NCBI RefSeq assembly: GCF_900167445.1
Contig: NZ_FUZT01000003.1
Location: 62,001-126,000, forward strand
DNA from: Maledivibacter halophilus
GTDB lineage: Bacteria; Bacillota; Clostridia; Peptostreptococcales; Caminicellaceae
DNA: 64,000 nt
Direction: 5' to 3'
Positions within the stretch are counted from its first letter, which is position 1, and each line of letters begins with the position of its first letter. Below are positions 19,552-28,928 of the stretch, one piece after another. A program made the translations under genes and the position numbers. The notes under the pieces are model-generated. The model did not search any database. It was not told the DNA's origin and worked only from the letters and a program-made list of their open reading frames with translations.

Positions 19552-19675
19552 ATTAAGAAAATCTCATAACTACGATTTGGCAAAATTGCATAATATATAT
19601 GGTATATCTCTGAAAATTTTTAAGCTATATATAATATATGGTTCTTACAGAAGGTAATTATACAATTTGCTCAAT
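19552..19675. repeat. MITE-like repeat, family 1, copy E
   Basis: Left part ATTAAGAAAATCTCATAACT then TTTGGCAAAATTGCATAAT, right end AATTATACAATTTGCTCAA. It lies just upstream of a spore-coat-like gene. Confidence 0.65.
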
Positions 19676-19704
19676 TAAATACTATTTCTAAAGGAGGATT
19701 AAAA

Positions 19705-19920
19705 ATGTACCCTAATCCTAAATTTGACGAATCTAATTTAAAAGTCCTTGAAAACCAAATGTCCTATGAAGCTATGATGAACAAAAAATATAATTTGTAT
19801 GCATCATATTTTAATGATGCTCAGTTAAAAATTCTCTGCCAAAACTCTGCTGAAAAGCATAAGGAAAATTACAATAATTTACTTAATTATATAGAGTCCA
19901 ACCATAAATCTACATTTTAA
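19705..19920 (+). CDS. Spore coat-like small protein
   Basis: A 71-residue helical protein (NQMSYEAMMNKKYNLYASYF, then LKILCQNSAEKHKENYNNLL) resembling the short helical spore-coat/CotF-associated proteins of clostridia. AAAGGAGGATTAAAA precedes the ATG. It is first of two small genes here, paired with a CotF-like gene downstream, and the same pairing recurs at 21279-21806. A coat location is inferred from similarity and pairing. Confidence 0.65.
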   Translation: MYPNPKFDESNLKVLENQMSYEAMMNKKYNLYASYFNDAQLKILCQNSAEKHKENYNNLLNYIESNHKSTF

Positions 19921-19983
19921 TTTTTTTAAACTATATTAAAAGTAGCTTTTGCAAAAGAAGACAATTATGCAATTTCCTCAGTT
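19921..19983. repeat. MITE-like repeat, family 1, copy F (right half only)
   Basis: AATTATGCAATTTCCTCAGTT matches the right ends of copies A and D, and the preceding TTTAAACTATAT region matches copy E. The left end is missing. Confidence 0.55.
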
Positions 19984-20044
19984 ATATATAGTATTTCACA
20001 TTTTTTCATATTAATTCAAAAATGTTCCATGGAGGTTGAAAAAA

Positions 20045-20323
20045 ATGTCTTACAGTCTAGATTTTAGCGAGAAAGAATTACTCAGTGACTTACTTATGTC
20101 AGAAGAACAGATTACTCACTCATATACTTCATCTATCATGGAGTCAACTTGTCCAGATTTAAGAAATGCATTAAGCATATGCTTAACAAATACTCAAAAT
20201 TGTCAGTTTGAAATTTTAGATTTAATGAATCAAAGAGGTTGGTATAAAATTAAAGAGGCAGATTCAGTTGATATAGAAAATATTAGAAATAAATTTTCCA
20301 TATTATACAACGAACTATCATAA
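20045..20323 (+). CDS. CotF-like spore coat protein
   Basis: A 92-residue protein of the CotF/spore-coat helical-bundle type: KELLSDLLMSEEQITHSYTS, then a cysteine-containing middle (STCPDLRNAL, then LTNTQNCQFEILDLM), and NQRGWYKIKEAD, which matches the conserved GWYxxxxA end of this family. The ATG at 20045 is chosen because GGAGG lies 9 bases before it; an in-frame TTG at 20036 abuts the ribosome site. Likely part of the spore outer layers. Confidence 0.75.
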   Translation: MSYSLDFSEKELLSDLLMSEEQITHSYTSSIMESTCPDLRNALSICLTNTQNCQFEILDLMNQRGWYKIKEADSVDIENIRNKFSILYNELS

Positions 20324-20326
20324 ACT

Positions 20327-20412
20327 AACTCATTGTGCAAGTTCTTATATAGGGGTTTTAATATTTATTTTTAGTTTATTAAAATCACTTAAATGAAATA
20401 TTTAAAACCCCT
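20327..20412. repeat. Inverted-repeat element, family 3, second copy
   Basis: AACTCATTGTGCAAGTTCTT leads into AGGGGTTTTAATATTTA, mirrored by AAATATTTAAAACCCCT at the right end. It shares the inner sequence TGATTTTAATAAACT (in reverse) with the copy at 13205-13342. Confidence 0.55.
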
Positions 20413-20508
20413 GATAATCTTTTTAGCCAAAACCATTAACCATAATCCATAAGCTAAAAATATGATATCATAATATTATAAATATGCTTTTAAATGGAGG
20501 TAAGACAT

Positions 20509-21060
20509 ATGGAGTTTATTTATGGAGCTACTACTATAAAGTTAGTTCAAGGAGATATTACAAAGCAAAATACCACAGCCATAGTCAATTCAGCAAACTC
20601 AACATTATTAGGAGGCGGCGGAGTCGATGGCGCCATTCATAGGGCAGGAGGACCTAAAATACTAGAAGAATGTAAGGTCATAAGAGCTAGGTATGGTGGC
20701 TGCGATGTTGGTGAAGCTGTAATTACCACAGGAGGAAATTTACCATCGAATTATGTAATACATACAGTAGGTCCAATATGGAAGGATGGCAAGCATAAAG
20801 AGCCTGAGCTTTTGACAAACGCCTATAGAAACAGCTTAAAGCTTGCCCATAAAAATAACATAGATACCATTTCTTTTCCTTCCATTAGTACCGGAGTATA
20901 TGGATATCCAATTGAAAAGGCCTCAATCATAGCCCTAAACACTGTTAAAAAATTTATAGATGAAACAGACTTTAAAGAAATAAGGTTTATATTATTTTCA
21001 AAAAAAGATTTTGATATATATTTAAAATCAGTAAAAGAAATCTTCAAAAGCCATATTTAA
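20509..21060 (+). CDS. Macrodomain protein (O-acetyl-ADP-ribose deacetylase type)
   Basis: A 183-residue single macrodomain expected to bind ADP-ribose and remove acetyl or ADP-ribosyl groups. Seen: VQGDITKQNTTAIVNSAN, the loop GGGGVDGAIHRAGG, and FPSISTGVYGYP for the diphosphate site, the MacroD/YmdB pattern. The ATG at 20509 has GGAGG upstream; the longer frame from 20494 starts within the ribosome site. It sits between two pairs of spore-coat genes but has its own terminator. Confidence 0.9.
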   Translation: MEFIYGATTIKLVQGDITKQNTTAIVNSANSTLLGGGGVDGAIHRAGGPKILEECKVIRARYGGCDVGEAVITTGGNLPSNYVIHTVGPIWKDGKHKEPELLTNAYRNSLKLAHKNNIDTISFPSISTGVYGYPIEKASIIALNTVKKFIDETDFKEIRFILFSKKDFDIYLKSVKEIFKSHI

Positions 21061-21062
21061 GC

Positions 21063-21127
21063 CCAGATTATTCATGGAAAGTTTGAAAGAGTGCAGCAGA
21101 GTTTTAAATTTTTTATGAATAATCTGG
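21063..21127. repeat. Inverted repeat, family 4 (ATTATTCATG)
   Basis: CCAGATTATTCAT and ATGAATAATCTGG enclose about 39 bases. A related element (AAATTATTCAT ... ATGAATAATT) lies at 51461-51528. Confidence 0.5.
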
Positions 21128-21131
21128 TTTA

Positions 21132-21162
21132 AAACCCATGAGAAATTTCTCATGGGTTTTTT
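21132..21162 (+). terminator. Terminator of the macrodomain gene
   Basis: AAACCCATGAGAAA and TTTCTCATGGGTTT with a following T-run: a textbook intrinsic terminator. Confidence 0.85.
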
Positions 21163-21278
21163 ATTTCTATTTTTTACCATATACAATTTCATAAATATTT
21201 GTATATAAGAATCCTTTAAATCACAAAATAAAATTGAGTAATACAAAATAACTCTTAGTGTAAGAAAGGAGAATCTTT

Positions 21279-21485
21279 GTGGCAAATTTAAATCAAGTTG
21301 ACCTTACTAATGTATCTCAACAAGAATTGCAAAATTTAAGACATATTATTGATGAGCATCAAACTATGGCTAGTAAGCTAAATGAATACTCAAATAGGTG
21401 TCAAGATAGCCAGCTAAAGCAGATGTTTAAACAAGCTGCTCAATCTGCTCAAACCACTGTACAGCAATTAACAAACAAATTATAG
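21279..21485 (+). CDS. Spore coat-like small protein
   Basis: A 68-residue helical protein rich in Gln and Asn (LRHIIDEHQTMASKLNEY, then QLKQMFKQAAQSAQTTVQQL) resembling the small partner of CotF-like coat proteins. The start is GTG after AAGGAGAATCTTT. The next gene follows after 18 bases and begins a CotF-like protein, repeating the pair at 19705-20323. The function is structural by inference. Confidence 0.7.
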   Translation: MANLNQVDLTNVSQQELQNLRHIIDEHQTMASKLNEYSNRCQDSQLKQMFKQAAQSAQTTVQQLTNKL

Positions 21486-21503
21486 AAAATGGAGGTAAAG
21501 TTT

Positions 21504-21806
21504 ATGAATATGCAAGAAAGAGATATGGTAAGTGACGTTCTTTCTGGTACAAAATCCAGTATGGTTACCTACACCAATGCAATTGGAGAATGTAGCAATA
21601 AGAGTTTAAAAAATGCCTTAACACAGCTTAGAACTGAAGCTGAACAATTTCAAGACCAATTAGGACAGATAGCAATACAAAAAGGTTACTACCCATCTGC
21701 TCAAAATGCTACTCAACAAGACAAACAACAGCTTAAATCAGCTCTTTCTAAAAATATATCTGGTGGAAATATGACCGGTGGAAATATGAATAATAAAATG
21801 AGCTAA
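21504..21806 (+). CDS. CotF-like spore coat protein
   Basis: A 100-residue coat protein with the CotF pattern MNMQERDMVSDVLSGTKSSM, then LRTEAEQFQDQLGQIAIQKG and YYPSAQNATQQD. The C-terminus ends in a Gly-Asn-Met-rich tail (two GGNMTGGNMN-like repeats). The ATG at 21504 is chosen because GGAGG lies 8 bases upstream; the longer frame from 21489 starts in the ribosome site. It ends at a bidirectional terminator. Confidence 0.8.
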   Translation: MNMQERDMVSDVLSGTKSSMVTYTNAIGECSNKSLKNALTQLRTEAEQFQDQLGQIAIQKGYYPSAQNATQQDKQQLKSALSKNISGGNMTGGNMNNKMS

Positions 21807-21820
21807 TAATTTAAATGTTT

Positions 21821-21855
21821 AAGGACTCCATTACTTTATGGAGTCCTTGTTTTGT
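21821..21855. terminator. Bidirectional terminator between coat gene and lysA
   Basis: AAGGACTCCAT and ATGGAGTCCTT arms with a T-rich right flank, between converging genes. Confidence 0.8.
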
Positions 21856-21858
21856 TTA

Positions 21859-23157
21859 TTATCTTAAATGCCAGGGAATACTATTTTTAGCTATTAAATC
21901 TTCATATGTTTCCCTTTCAACTATCACCTCGGCATTTCCTTCATTTAAAAGTACTACGGCTGGTCTTAAAGCCTTATTGTAATTACTGGCCATAGAATAA
22001 TTATAAGCTCCAGTGCTGAGAACTGCCAAAAAATCTCCAGGCTGGATTTTAGGAACATTTAAATCCCATATAAGTATATCTCCCGTTTCACAACATTTTC
22101 CAGCTATTGTAACAGTATTATCAGCAGGCTCATTTACCTTATTAGCAACAACAGCTTCGTATTTTGAGTCATAAAGAGCTGGACGCGGATTATCAGGCAT
22201 TCCACCATCAATTGATACATAAGTTCTAATTCCTGGTATTTCCTTGATAGCACCTATAGTATATAAAGTAATTCCCGCATCTCCTATGATCCATCTTCCA
22301 GGCTCTATTATAATAGTAGGTATTTCCAAATTGAATTCTTTACACTTTTCAAATACCTTCTCCATTATTGCATCGGTAAAATAACTTAGAGGCTTTGGAT
22401 CATCTCCCTTTGCATAATAAATACCATATCCACCACCAGTATTTAATTCCCTTGTAATAAAACCAAACCTATCCTTGGCTTCCTTTATTAGATTCATAAT
22501 TTTCTCAGCTGCAATTATATAGGATTTATTATCAAATATTTGAGAGCCTACATGAAAATGAAAGCCCAAAAGGTTAATATTTTCATATTCTATACCTGCC
22601 TTTATGGCTTTAAATATTATATCTTCCACAATAGGAATACCAAATTTTGAATCCTTTTGTCCTGTTATAATATATTTATGGGTCTCGCTTTCTACTCCAG
22701 GAGTAACTCTAAACAATACATTGGTCTTCTTATTATATTTTTCACTAATACTATTGATTAGTTCAAGCTCATATAAGTTATCTACAACTATCCTCCCGAT
22801 ATCCTTAGATATGGCAAGCTGTAACTCATCCTCACTTTTGTTATTACCATGAAAAAATATTTTCTCTATTGGAAAATCTGCCTTTATTGCAGTAAATAAT
22901 TCTCCACCTGAAACCACATCTAAATACAGCCCTTCTCTTTCAATAATCTTGCACATAGCAAGATTTAGAAAGGCTTTACTAGCATATGCAGCCTTAACAT
23001 TCTCATATTTTAGTAAAAAACTTTCTCTTATCTCTTTACATTTTTCCTTGATAATATCTTCAGATACAACATATAAAGGAGTACCATATTCTCTAGCAAG
23101 CATCACAGTATCTAAACCACTAAACATATAATTACTATTATTAATTTTATTTTCCAT
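21859..23157 (-). CDS. lysA: Diaminopimelate decarboxylase-family PLP enzyme
   Basis: A PLP-dependent fold III decarboxylase that makes L-lysine from meso-diaminopimelate. Seen: the PLP lysine in KAAYASKAFLN, FHFHVGSQIFD, GGGYGIYY, EPGRWIIGDAG, and the C-terminal CCETGDIL that supplies the active-site cysteine of the partner subunit (the family usually has CESGD). The ATG at 23157 is preferred over the GTG nine bases upstream. It is driven by a sigma-54 promoter, which is unusual for a lysine biosynthesis gene; a related D-amino acid or polyamine decarboxylase activity is a possible alternative. Confidence 0.88.
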   Translation of the reverse strand: MENKINNSNYMFSGLDTVMLAREYGTPLYVVSEDIIKEKCKEIRESFLLKYENVKAAYASKAFLNLAMCKIIEREGLYLDVVSGGELFTAIKADFPIEKIFFHGNNKSEDELQLAISKDIGRIVVDNLYELELINSISEKYNKKTNVLFRVTPGVESETHKYIITGQKDSKFGIPIVEDIIFKAIKAGIEYENINLLGFHFHVGSQIFDNKSYIIAAEKIMNLIKEAKDRFGFITRELNTGGGYGIYYAKGDDPKPLSYFTDAIMEKVFEKCKEFNLEIPTIIIEPGRWIIGDAGITLYTIGAIKEIPGIRTYVSIDGGMPDNPRPALYDSKYEAVVANKVNEPADNTVTIAGKCCETGDILIWDLNVPKIQPGDFLAVLSTGAYNYSMASNYNKALRPAVVLLNEGNAEVIVERETYEDLIAKNSIPWHLR

Positions 23158-23198
23158 AATAATCACCCATTCTTTTTAGTAAATTCAATTTTATTTTT

Positions 23199-23215
23199 AG
23201 CAATTTTTATGCCAA
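23199..23215 (-). promoter_or_regulatory. Sigma-54 (-24/-12) promoter of lysA
   Basis: Minus strand TTGGCATAAAAATTGCT matches TGGCAY-N5-TTGCW with the required 10-base GG-to-GC spacing. It lies about 42 bases before the lysA start. Confidence 0.88.
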
Positions 23216-23266
23216 ATATAATTGCAGGAAGAATAGGGGATTTATAAATTCACAATTTAATTATTT

Positions 23267-23367
23267 TCCGTTTAATCGAACTAATATTATAGACAATCTC
23301 CCTTAATGCTGTATTTTTCGACAAAAACATAGTTCGTTTTAGCGGACCATTTTCCGTATTATCGAAC
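23267..23367. promoter_or_regulatory. Three TCCG-N6-CGAAC operator-like sites upstream of lysA
   Basis: TCCG-TTTAAT-CGAAC at 23267-23281, the same motif inverted (TCCG-CTAAAA-CGAAC on the minus strand) at 23332-23346, and TCCG-TATTAT-CGAAC at 23353-23367. They sit 50-170 bases upstream of the sigma-54 promoter, where enhancer sites are expected. The last overlaps the stop of the activator gene. Confidence 0.7.
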
Positions 23368-25218
23368 TTCTATTTCATACTTCTTTATCTTGTCATAAAA
23401 AGAAGTTTTTCTAATATTCAATATATCCATGGCTTGTTTTTTATTACCATTGCAAATTTTTAGAGCATTAATAATAGCTTTTTTCTCTGCCTCCATTACT
23501 GCTTGTTTAATAGTTTTAATATTATTTATATCTTCTTTTGCATCCCCATTACCTGTTTCAATTTTTAAATGCTTTGAAAGTATAGTTCTACCATCACAGA
23601 GAATTACTGCCCTTTCAAGAATATTTTCCATTTCTCTAACGTTTCCCGGCCAATTATAATTTTTAAGTTTTTTTAAAGCTTGTCCAGAAATATGTTTTTC
23701 TTCACATCCAACCTTTTTACAGATTTCTGGCAATTTTGAATATACAATAGGGTATATATCCTGCTTTCTTTTCCTAAGTGGTGGTATCCAAACGGGAAAT
23801 ACATTTATTCTATAAAATAAATCCTCCCTAAATCTACCTTTTAAAACTTCCTCCTCTAGGTTTTTATTAGTGGCTGCTATAATTCTCACATCAATTTTAA
23901 TTTCCTCTGTACCACCTACTCTAAAAAAAGATTTACTTTGTAAAACCCGTAAAAGCTTTACCTGAGTTGAAAGAGGAATTTCAGATATTTCATCTAAAAA
24001 TATAGTTCCCGATTTTGCCATTTCAAAAAAACCAATTTTTCCTTTTGTTCTAGCTCCAGTAAAGGCTCCTTCTTCATATCCAAAAATCTCGCTTTCAATA
24101 AGGGATTCTGGTATAGAAGCACAATTAACGTGAATAAAGGGGTTATTCTTAAATTTACTTGCAGCATGTATTTCCCTTGCCATTAAACCCTTTCCTGTTC
24201 CACTTTCTCCAAGAAGGAGAACTGTAGAGCTTGAATTAGAAGCCTTATAAAGAAGTTTTTTAACCTCATTTATTTCATCACTTTCTCCAATTATATTTGG
24301 AAACATATTAGCAACACTTTCTCTTCCACTAATTTGTTTTTCAATTTCTTCTAATTTCAAAAATGCTTCATTTCTCTCTTCTATGAGTTTCTTAAGTTCT
24401 GATATGTCCTTAACTTTTAAAATAGCCCCTACTCTTTTACCATCTCTATCCACTGGTGAAAGAGAACACAGAGTAGGTCTGCCGTTTATTTCTATAAATT
24501 TATTTTTAAAGCTTATACTTTTACCTTGGGCAGCTTCATAGAATTCCTTAATATCAGAAACATGCCCATGAATATCAAAAATATCTCTCCCTATAACTTC
24601 TACTTCAAGATTTTGCCCCTTTGCCATATATTCCTTACCATTAAGCAAATCTAAAATACTTTCCTTTCTTATGGTATATCCATTAGCTTGATAAAACTTT
24701 ACTTCTCCAGTTTGGCCTTCAAGTACCACCATATGACCTATTGCACTTATATACTCAATTTCAAACTTTTCACCATTTACGATAATATCAATAATTTTAC
24801 CTACTATATCAATATTTACAGTTATATCTATTCCCTGAAAACTTGTATTCAGTTTCATAAATTTTCCACTATCATTTTTCATATATTTATATATAGGAAT
24901 AATCTTTTTATTCATATAGGAGCCTATAGCTATAATGGAATCCCCTATTTTTATATTTTTATCTTCAATACCTATTACACTTAAATTATTTGGAGTAAGT
25001 CCACCGTCATCTCTTCCAAGATTATTATCTGCTATTATTACAATATCTCCCTCAATGATTCTTCCTGATTCATGTCCTCTTCCCTGATTATAAATAACAC
25101 CAAAAACTTCCTTTGCCTTTTTATTATATATTTGAATTTTGCCATTATTATCAATAAAAATAAACCCTTCAGACATCATATCTGTAAATTGATTAATATA
25201 ATCTATATCAGCAAACAT
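23359..25218 (-). CDS. PAS-containing sigma-54-dependent transcriptional activator
   Basis: A 619-residue NtrC-type enhancer-binding protein. N-terminal PAS-like segments (FTDMMSEGFIFIDNNGKIQI near residue 10 and another near 230-285) sense an unknown signal. The AAA+ domain has Walker A GESGTGKG, the sigma-54 loop GAFTGARTKG and FLDEISEIP; the C-terminal Fis-type helix-turn-helix is GNKKQAMDILNIRKTSFYDK. AAGGAGG precedes the ATG. The adjacent lysA has a sigma-54 promoter and three repeated sites, so this protein is the likely activator of lysA. Confidence 0.9.
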   Translation of the reverse strand: MFADIDYINQFTDMMSEGFIFIDNNGKIQIYNKKAKEVFGVIYNQGRGHESGRIIEGDIVIIADNNLGRDDGGLTPNNLSVIGIEDKNIKIGDSIIAIGSYMNKKIIPIYKYMKNDSGKFMKLNTSFQGIDITVNIDIVGKIIDIIVNGEKFEIEYISAIGHMVVLEGQTGEVKFYQANGYTIRKESILDLLNGKEYMAKGQNLEVEVIGRDIFDIHGHVSDIKEFYEAAQGKSISFKNKFIEINGRPTLCSLSPVDRDGKRVGAILKVKDISELKKLIEERNEAFLKLEEIEKQISGRESVANMFPNIIGESDEINEVKKLLYKASNSSSTVLLLGESGTGKGLMAREIHAASKFKNNPFIHVNCASIPESLIESEIFGYEEGAFTGARTKGKIGFFEMAKSGTIFLDEISEIPLSTQVKLLRVLQSKSFFRVGGTEEIKIDVRIIAATNKNLEEEVLKGRFREDLFYRINVFPVWIPPLRKRKQDIYPIVYSKLPEICKKVGCEEKHISGQALKKLKNYNWPGNVREMENILERAVILCDGRTILSKHLKIETGNGDAKEDINNIKTIKQAVMEAEKKAIINALKICNGNKKQAMDILNIRKTSFYDKIKKYEIEVR

Positions 25219-25386
25219 AAAAGCCTCCTTGTCATAATCTTTAAGATAAAGTTTTAGAATTAAAACTAAAATCTTTACTTAAACCCCTATATATATTTAA
25301 TTACTACCATTATATACAAATTATAATAGATTTAAAACAAGAATTGTTTTCAGAGTATTTGGTTTATCCATATAATTGAGGAAATG

Positions 25387-25431
25387 AAAAAGAGGCTTTA
25401 CAAAAGTTCTAAGAACTTATGCAAAGCCTCT
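25387..25431 (-). terminator. Terminator of groES-groEL
   Basis: Minus strand GAGGCTTTGCATAAGTTC pairs with AACTTTTGTAAAGCCTC, followed by TTTTTC. Between here and the groEL stop, a second weaker hairpin around 25449-25500 pairs TTAAATC with GATTTAA. Confidence 0.8.
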
Positions 25432-25505
25432 AATATTAGCAAAATGTTGTTAAATCAGTTTTATGAAATTATAAAACTGTTGTAATCAACAGATTTAACC
25501 ATTTT

Positions 25506-27161
<1,656 letters not shown>

Positions 27162-27177
27162 TCAGTTAATAGTTTAA

Positions 27178-27276
27178 ATTAAGTAAATTGCATAATTATT
27201 ACCTTTAAAAATTTACTACCCATATAGTTTTTAAGTCTTTAAAACCATACCATATATACTATGCAATTGTTCTAAT
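27178..27276. repeat. MITE-like repeat, family 1, copy G (inside groES-groEL)
   Basis: AATTAAGTAAATTGCATAAT at the left, ATACTATGCAATTGTTCTAA at the right. It lies within the groES-groEL intercistronic space and would be transcribed as a hairpin between the two cistrons. Confidence 0.65.
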
Positions 27277-27315
27277 TTAAATTTATGAAATTTCCTAAAT
27301 CGTTAATTGATTTCT

Positions 27316-27600
27316 CTATTCTACTACAGCTAATAAATCACTTTGTTTCAAAATAGTATATTCTTCTCCGTCATACTTGATTTCAGTTCCTGCATATTTT
27401 GAGAATATAACCTTATCTCCGACTTTAACTTCCATTTTAACCTCTTTACCATCAACCATACCGCCTGGTCCTACTGCCATTACTTCAGCCATTTGAGGTT
27501 GTTCTTTAGCTTGACTTGGTAAAACTATACCGCTTTTAGTTTTTTCCTCAGCTTCTACTTTTTTGATAACAACTCTGTCACCTAATGGTTTGATGTTCAT
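27316..27600 (-). CDS. groES: Co-chaperonin GroES
   Basis: The 94-residue lid of the GroEL chamber. Seen: N-terminal [19 protein letters not shown], the mobile loop [15 protein letters not shown] that contacts GroEL, and [24 protein letters not shown] precedes the ATG. The CIRCE operator about 50 bases upstream indicates HrcA repression and heat induction. Confidence 0.99.
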   Translation of the reverse strand: MNIKPLGDRVVIKKVEAEEKTKSGIVLPSQAKEQPQMAEVMAVGPGGMVDGKEVKMEVKVGDKVIFSKYAGTEIKYDGEEYTILKQSDLLAVVE

Positions 27601-27652
27601 TATAAAACCTCCTCTTTTTTTCTTTATTTAAATGTAATTACAAACTTATTTA

Positions 27653-27679
27653 TTAGCACTCACCTCAGTTGAGTGCTAA
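27653..27679. promoter_or_regulatory. CIRCE operator (HrcA site)
   Basis: TTAGCACTC, 9 bases, GAGTGCTAA: a perfect match to the consensus, directly upstream of groES. The rest of 27680-27911 is AT-rich with no other element that I can name. Confidence 0.97.
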
Positions 27680-27911
27680 TCACAATACTAATTTACAATA
27701 TAAGTAATTATAACGCAAATCCTATTTAAGTCGATTTAGAGTTGTTTTAAGTAATTTTTTTTAATTATAATTGCTTTTTAAAATTTTTTTTCTATTATCT
27801 TCATATTTCTCTTTATTATTCTAATTTATTAATAATTATGTTATTTTTTCATGTTTTCTTTAATTTTTTTTGCTTTTAACCCCACTATAAAAGGACTGTT
27901 TTTTGTAAAAT

Positions 27912-28808
27912 TTATCTTTTAGATTGCTTTTTTCCTCTTCCTATCTTTAATTCCCTAGCATAATAAAATAAATACTGCTGAGCAAAACCAGCCAAGGGTC
28001 CAAACTTATTTTGTGCAAATTGCTGAATTTTTTTTAGACTCGTACCTTCTGGTATATAAAAATACTCCATGACTCTTTTTACCCATATATCTATAGGAAA
28101 TGCATCATCTTTATCCATAGAAAAAAGCATAATACAATCTGAAACCTTAGGCCCTATTCCTGGAAATTCCATAAGTCTCTCCCGAGCCTTTTCAGTACTT
28201 AAGTTTTTAAGTCCATAGATATCTACTCCATCTTGAACTATAAGCTTTGCGGCACTTAATATATATTTACCTCTAAAGCCTATTCCACTAAACATAATAT
28301 CATCTACATCTAAATTATATAATCTTTCAGCTTTGGGAAAGTTGTAATGGTCTCTTCCTTTGTACTGTCCAATATACTCTCCATAATTTTTGCTTAGGGC
28401 TTCTATAGCTCTTTTTATCATAGGTATCCTATTATTTGCTGAAATTATAAAGGATACGAGGGTTTCCCATTCATCCTGTTTCAATATTCTAATACCATAT
28501 CCAAACTTCGTTGAAGTTAACATAGTATCATCAATTTCAGATAATTTTTCTTTTATATCTCCATAATCTCTTTTTAAATCAAAGTAATTATACCATACAT
28601 CCATAAATTCACTATAATTGGTATTATCAATATATACATTATCTCCTTCCTTTTTTAAATTGATAACCTTACCCAGGGCAACTCCCGTATAGCTTCCGTC
28701 ATCTTCCTTATTCCATCTAAAGCATTGTCCACATTCAAATATATGGGGTAGTTCAAAATCCTCTACTTCTTCTAAGATTACTCCATTTTCCTTTTCTTTA
28801 ACTCTCAT
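27912..28808 (-). CDS. ogg: 8-oxoguanine DNA glycosylase, OGG family
   Basis: A 298-residue base-excision repair enzyme that removes 8-oxoguanine from DNA. An N-terminal OGG_N-like region (FECGQCFRWNKEDDGSYTGV) precedes the HhH-GPD domain. The helix-hairpin-helix reads FPGIGPKVSDCIMLF, where Lys is the Schiff-base nucleophile, and the catalytic Asp is in AFPIDIWVKRVM. AAGGAGTG precedes the ATG. It is transcribed singly, divergent from the next gene. Confidence 0.9.
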   Translation of the reverse strand: MRVKEKENGVILEEVEDFELPHIFECGQCFRWNKEDDGSYTGVALGKVINLKKEGDNVYIDNTNYSEFMDVWYNYFDLKRDYGDIKEKLSEIDDTMLTSTKFGYGIRILKQDEWETLVSFIISANNRIPMIKRAIEALSKNYGEYIGQYKGRDHYNFPKAERLYNLDVDDIMFSGIGFRGKYILSAAKLIVQDGVDIYGLKNLSTEKARERLMEFPGIGPKVSDCIMLFSMDKDDAFPIDIWVKRVMEYFYIPEGTSLKKIQQFAQNKFGPLAGFAQQYLFYYARELKIGRGKKQSKR

Positions 28809-28928
28809 ATATTAAAACACTCCTTATCTATAAAAGTTTTTTATCTTCAACATACTAATCTTTGAAGGATTTGAAAATTATATGTAGAATTAGTTATTAG
28901 TCAAAAATGGTAAAAAGGGTGAATCTTT

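Noticed and set aside
19575..19592. TTTGGCAAAATTGCATAA in repeat copy E as a sigma-54 promoter
   Set aside because: GG and GC are only 7 bases apart; sigma-54 needs 10.
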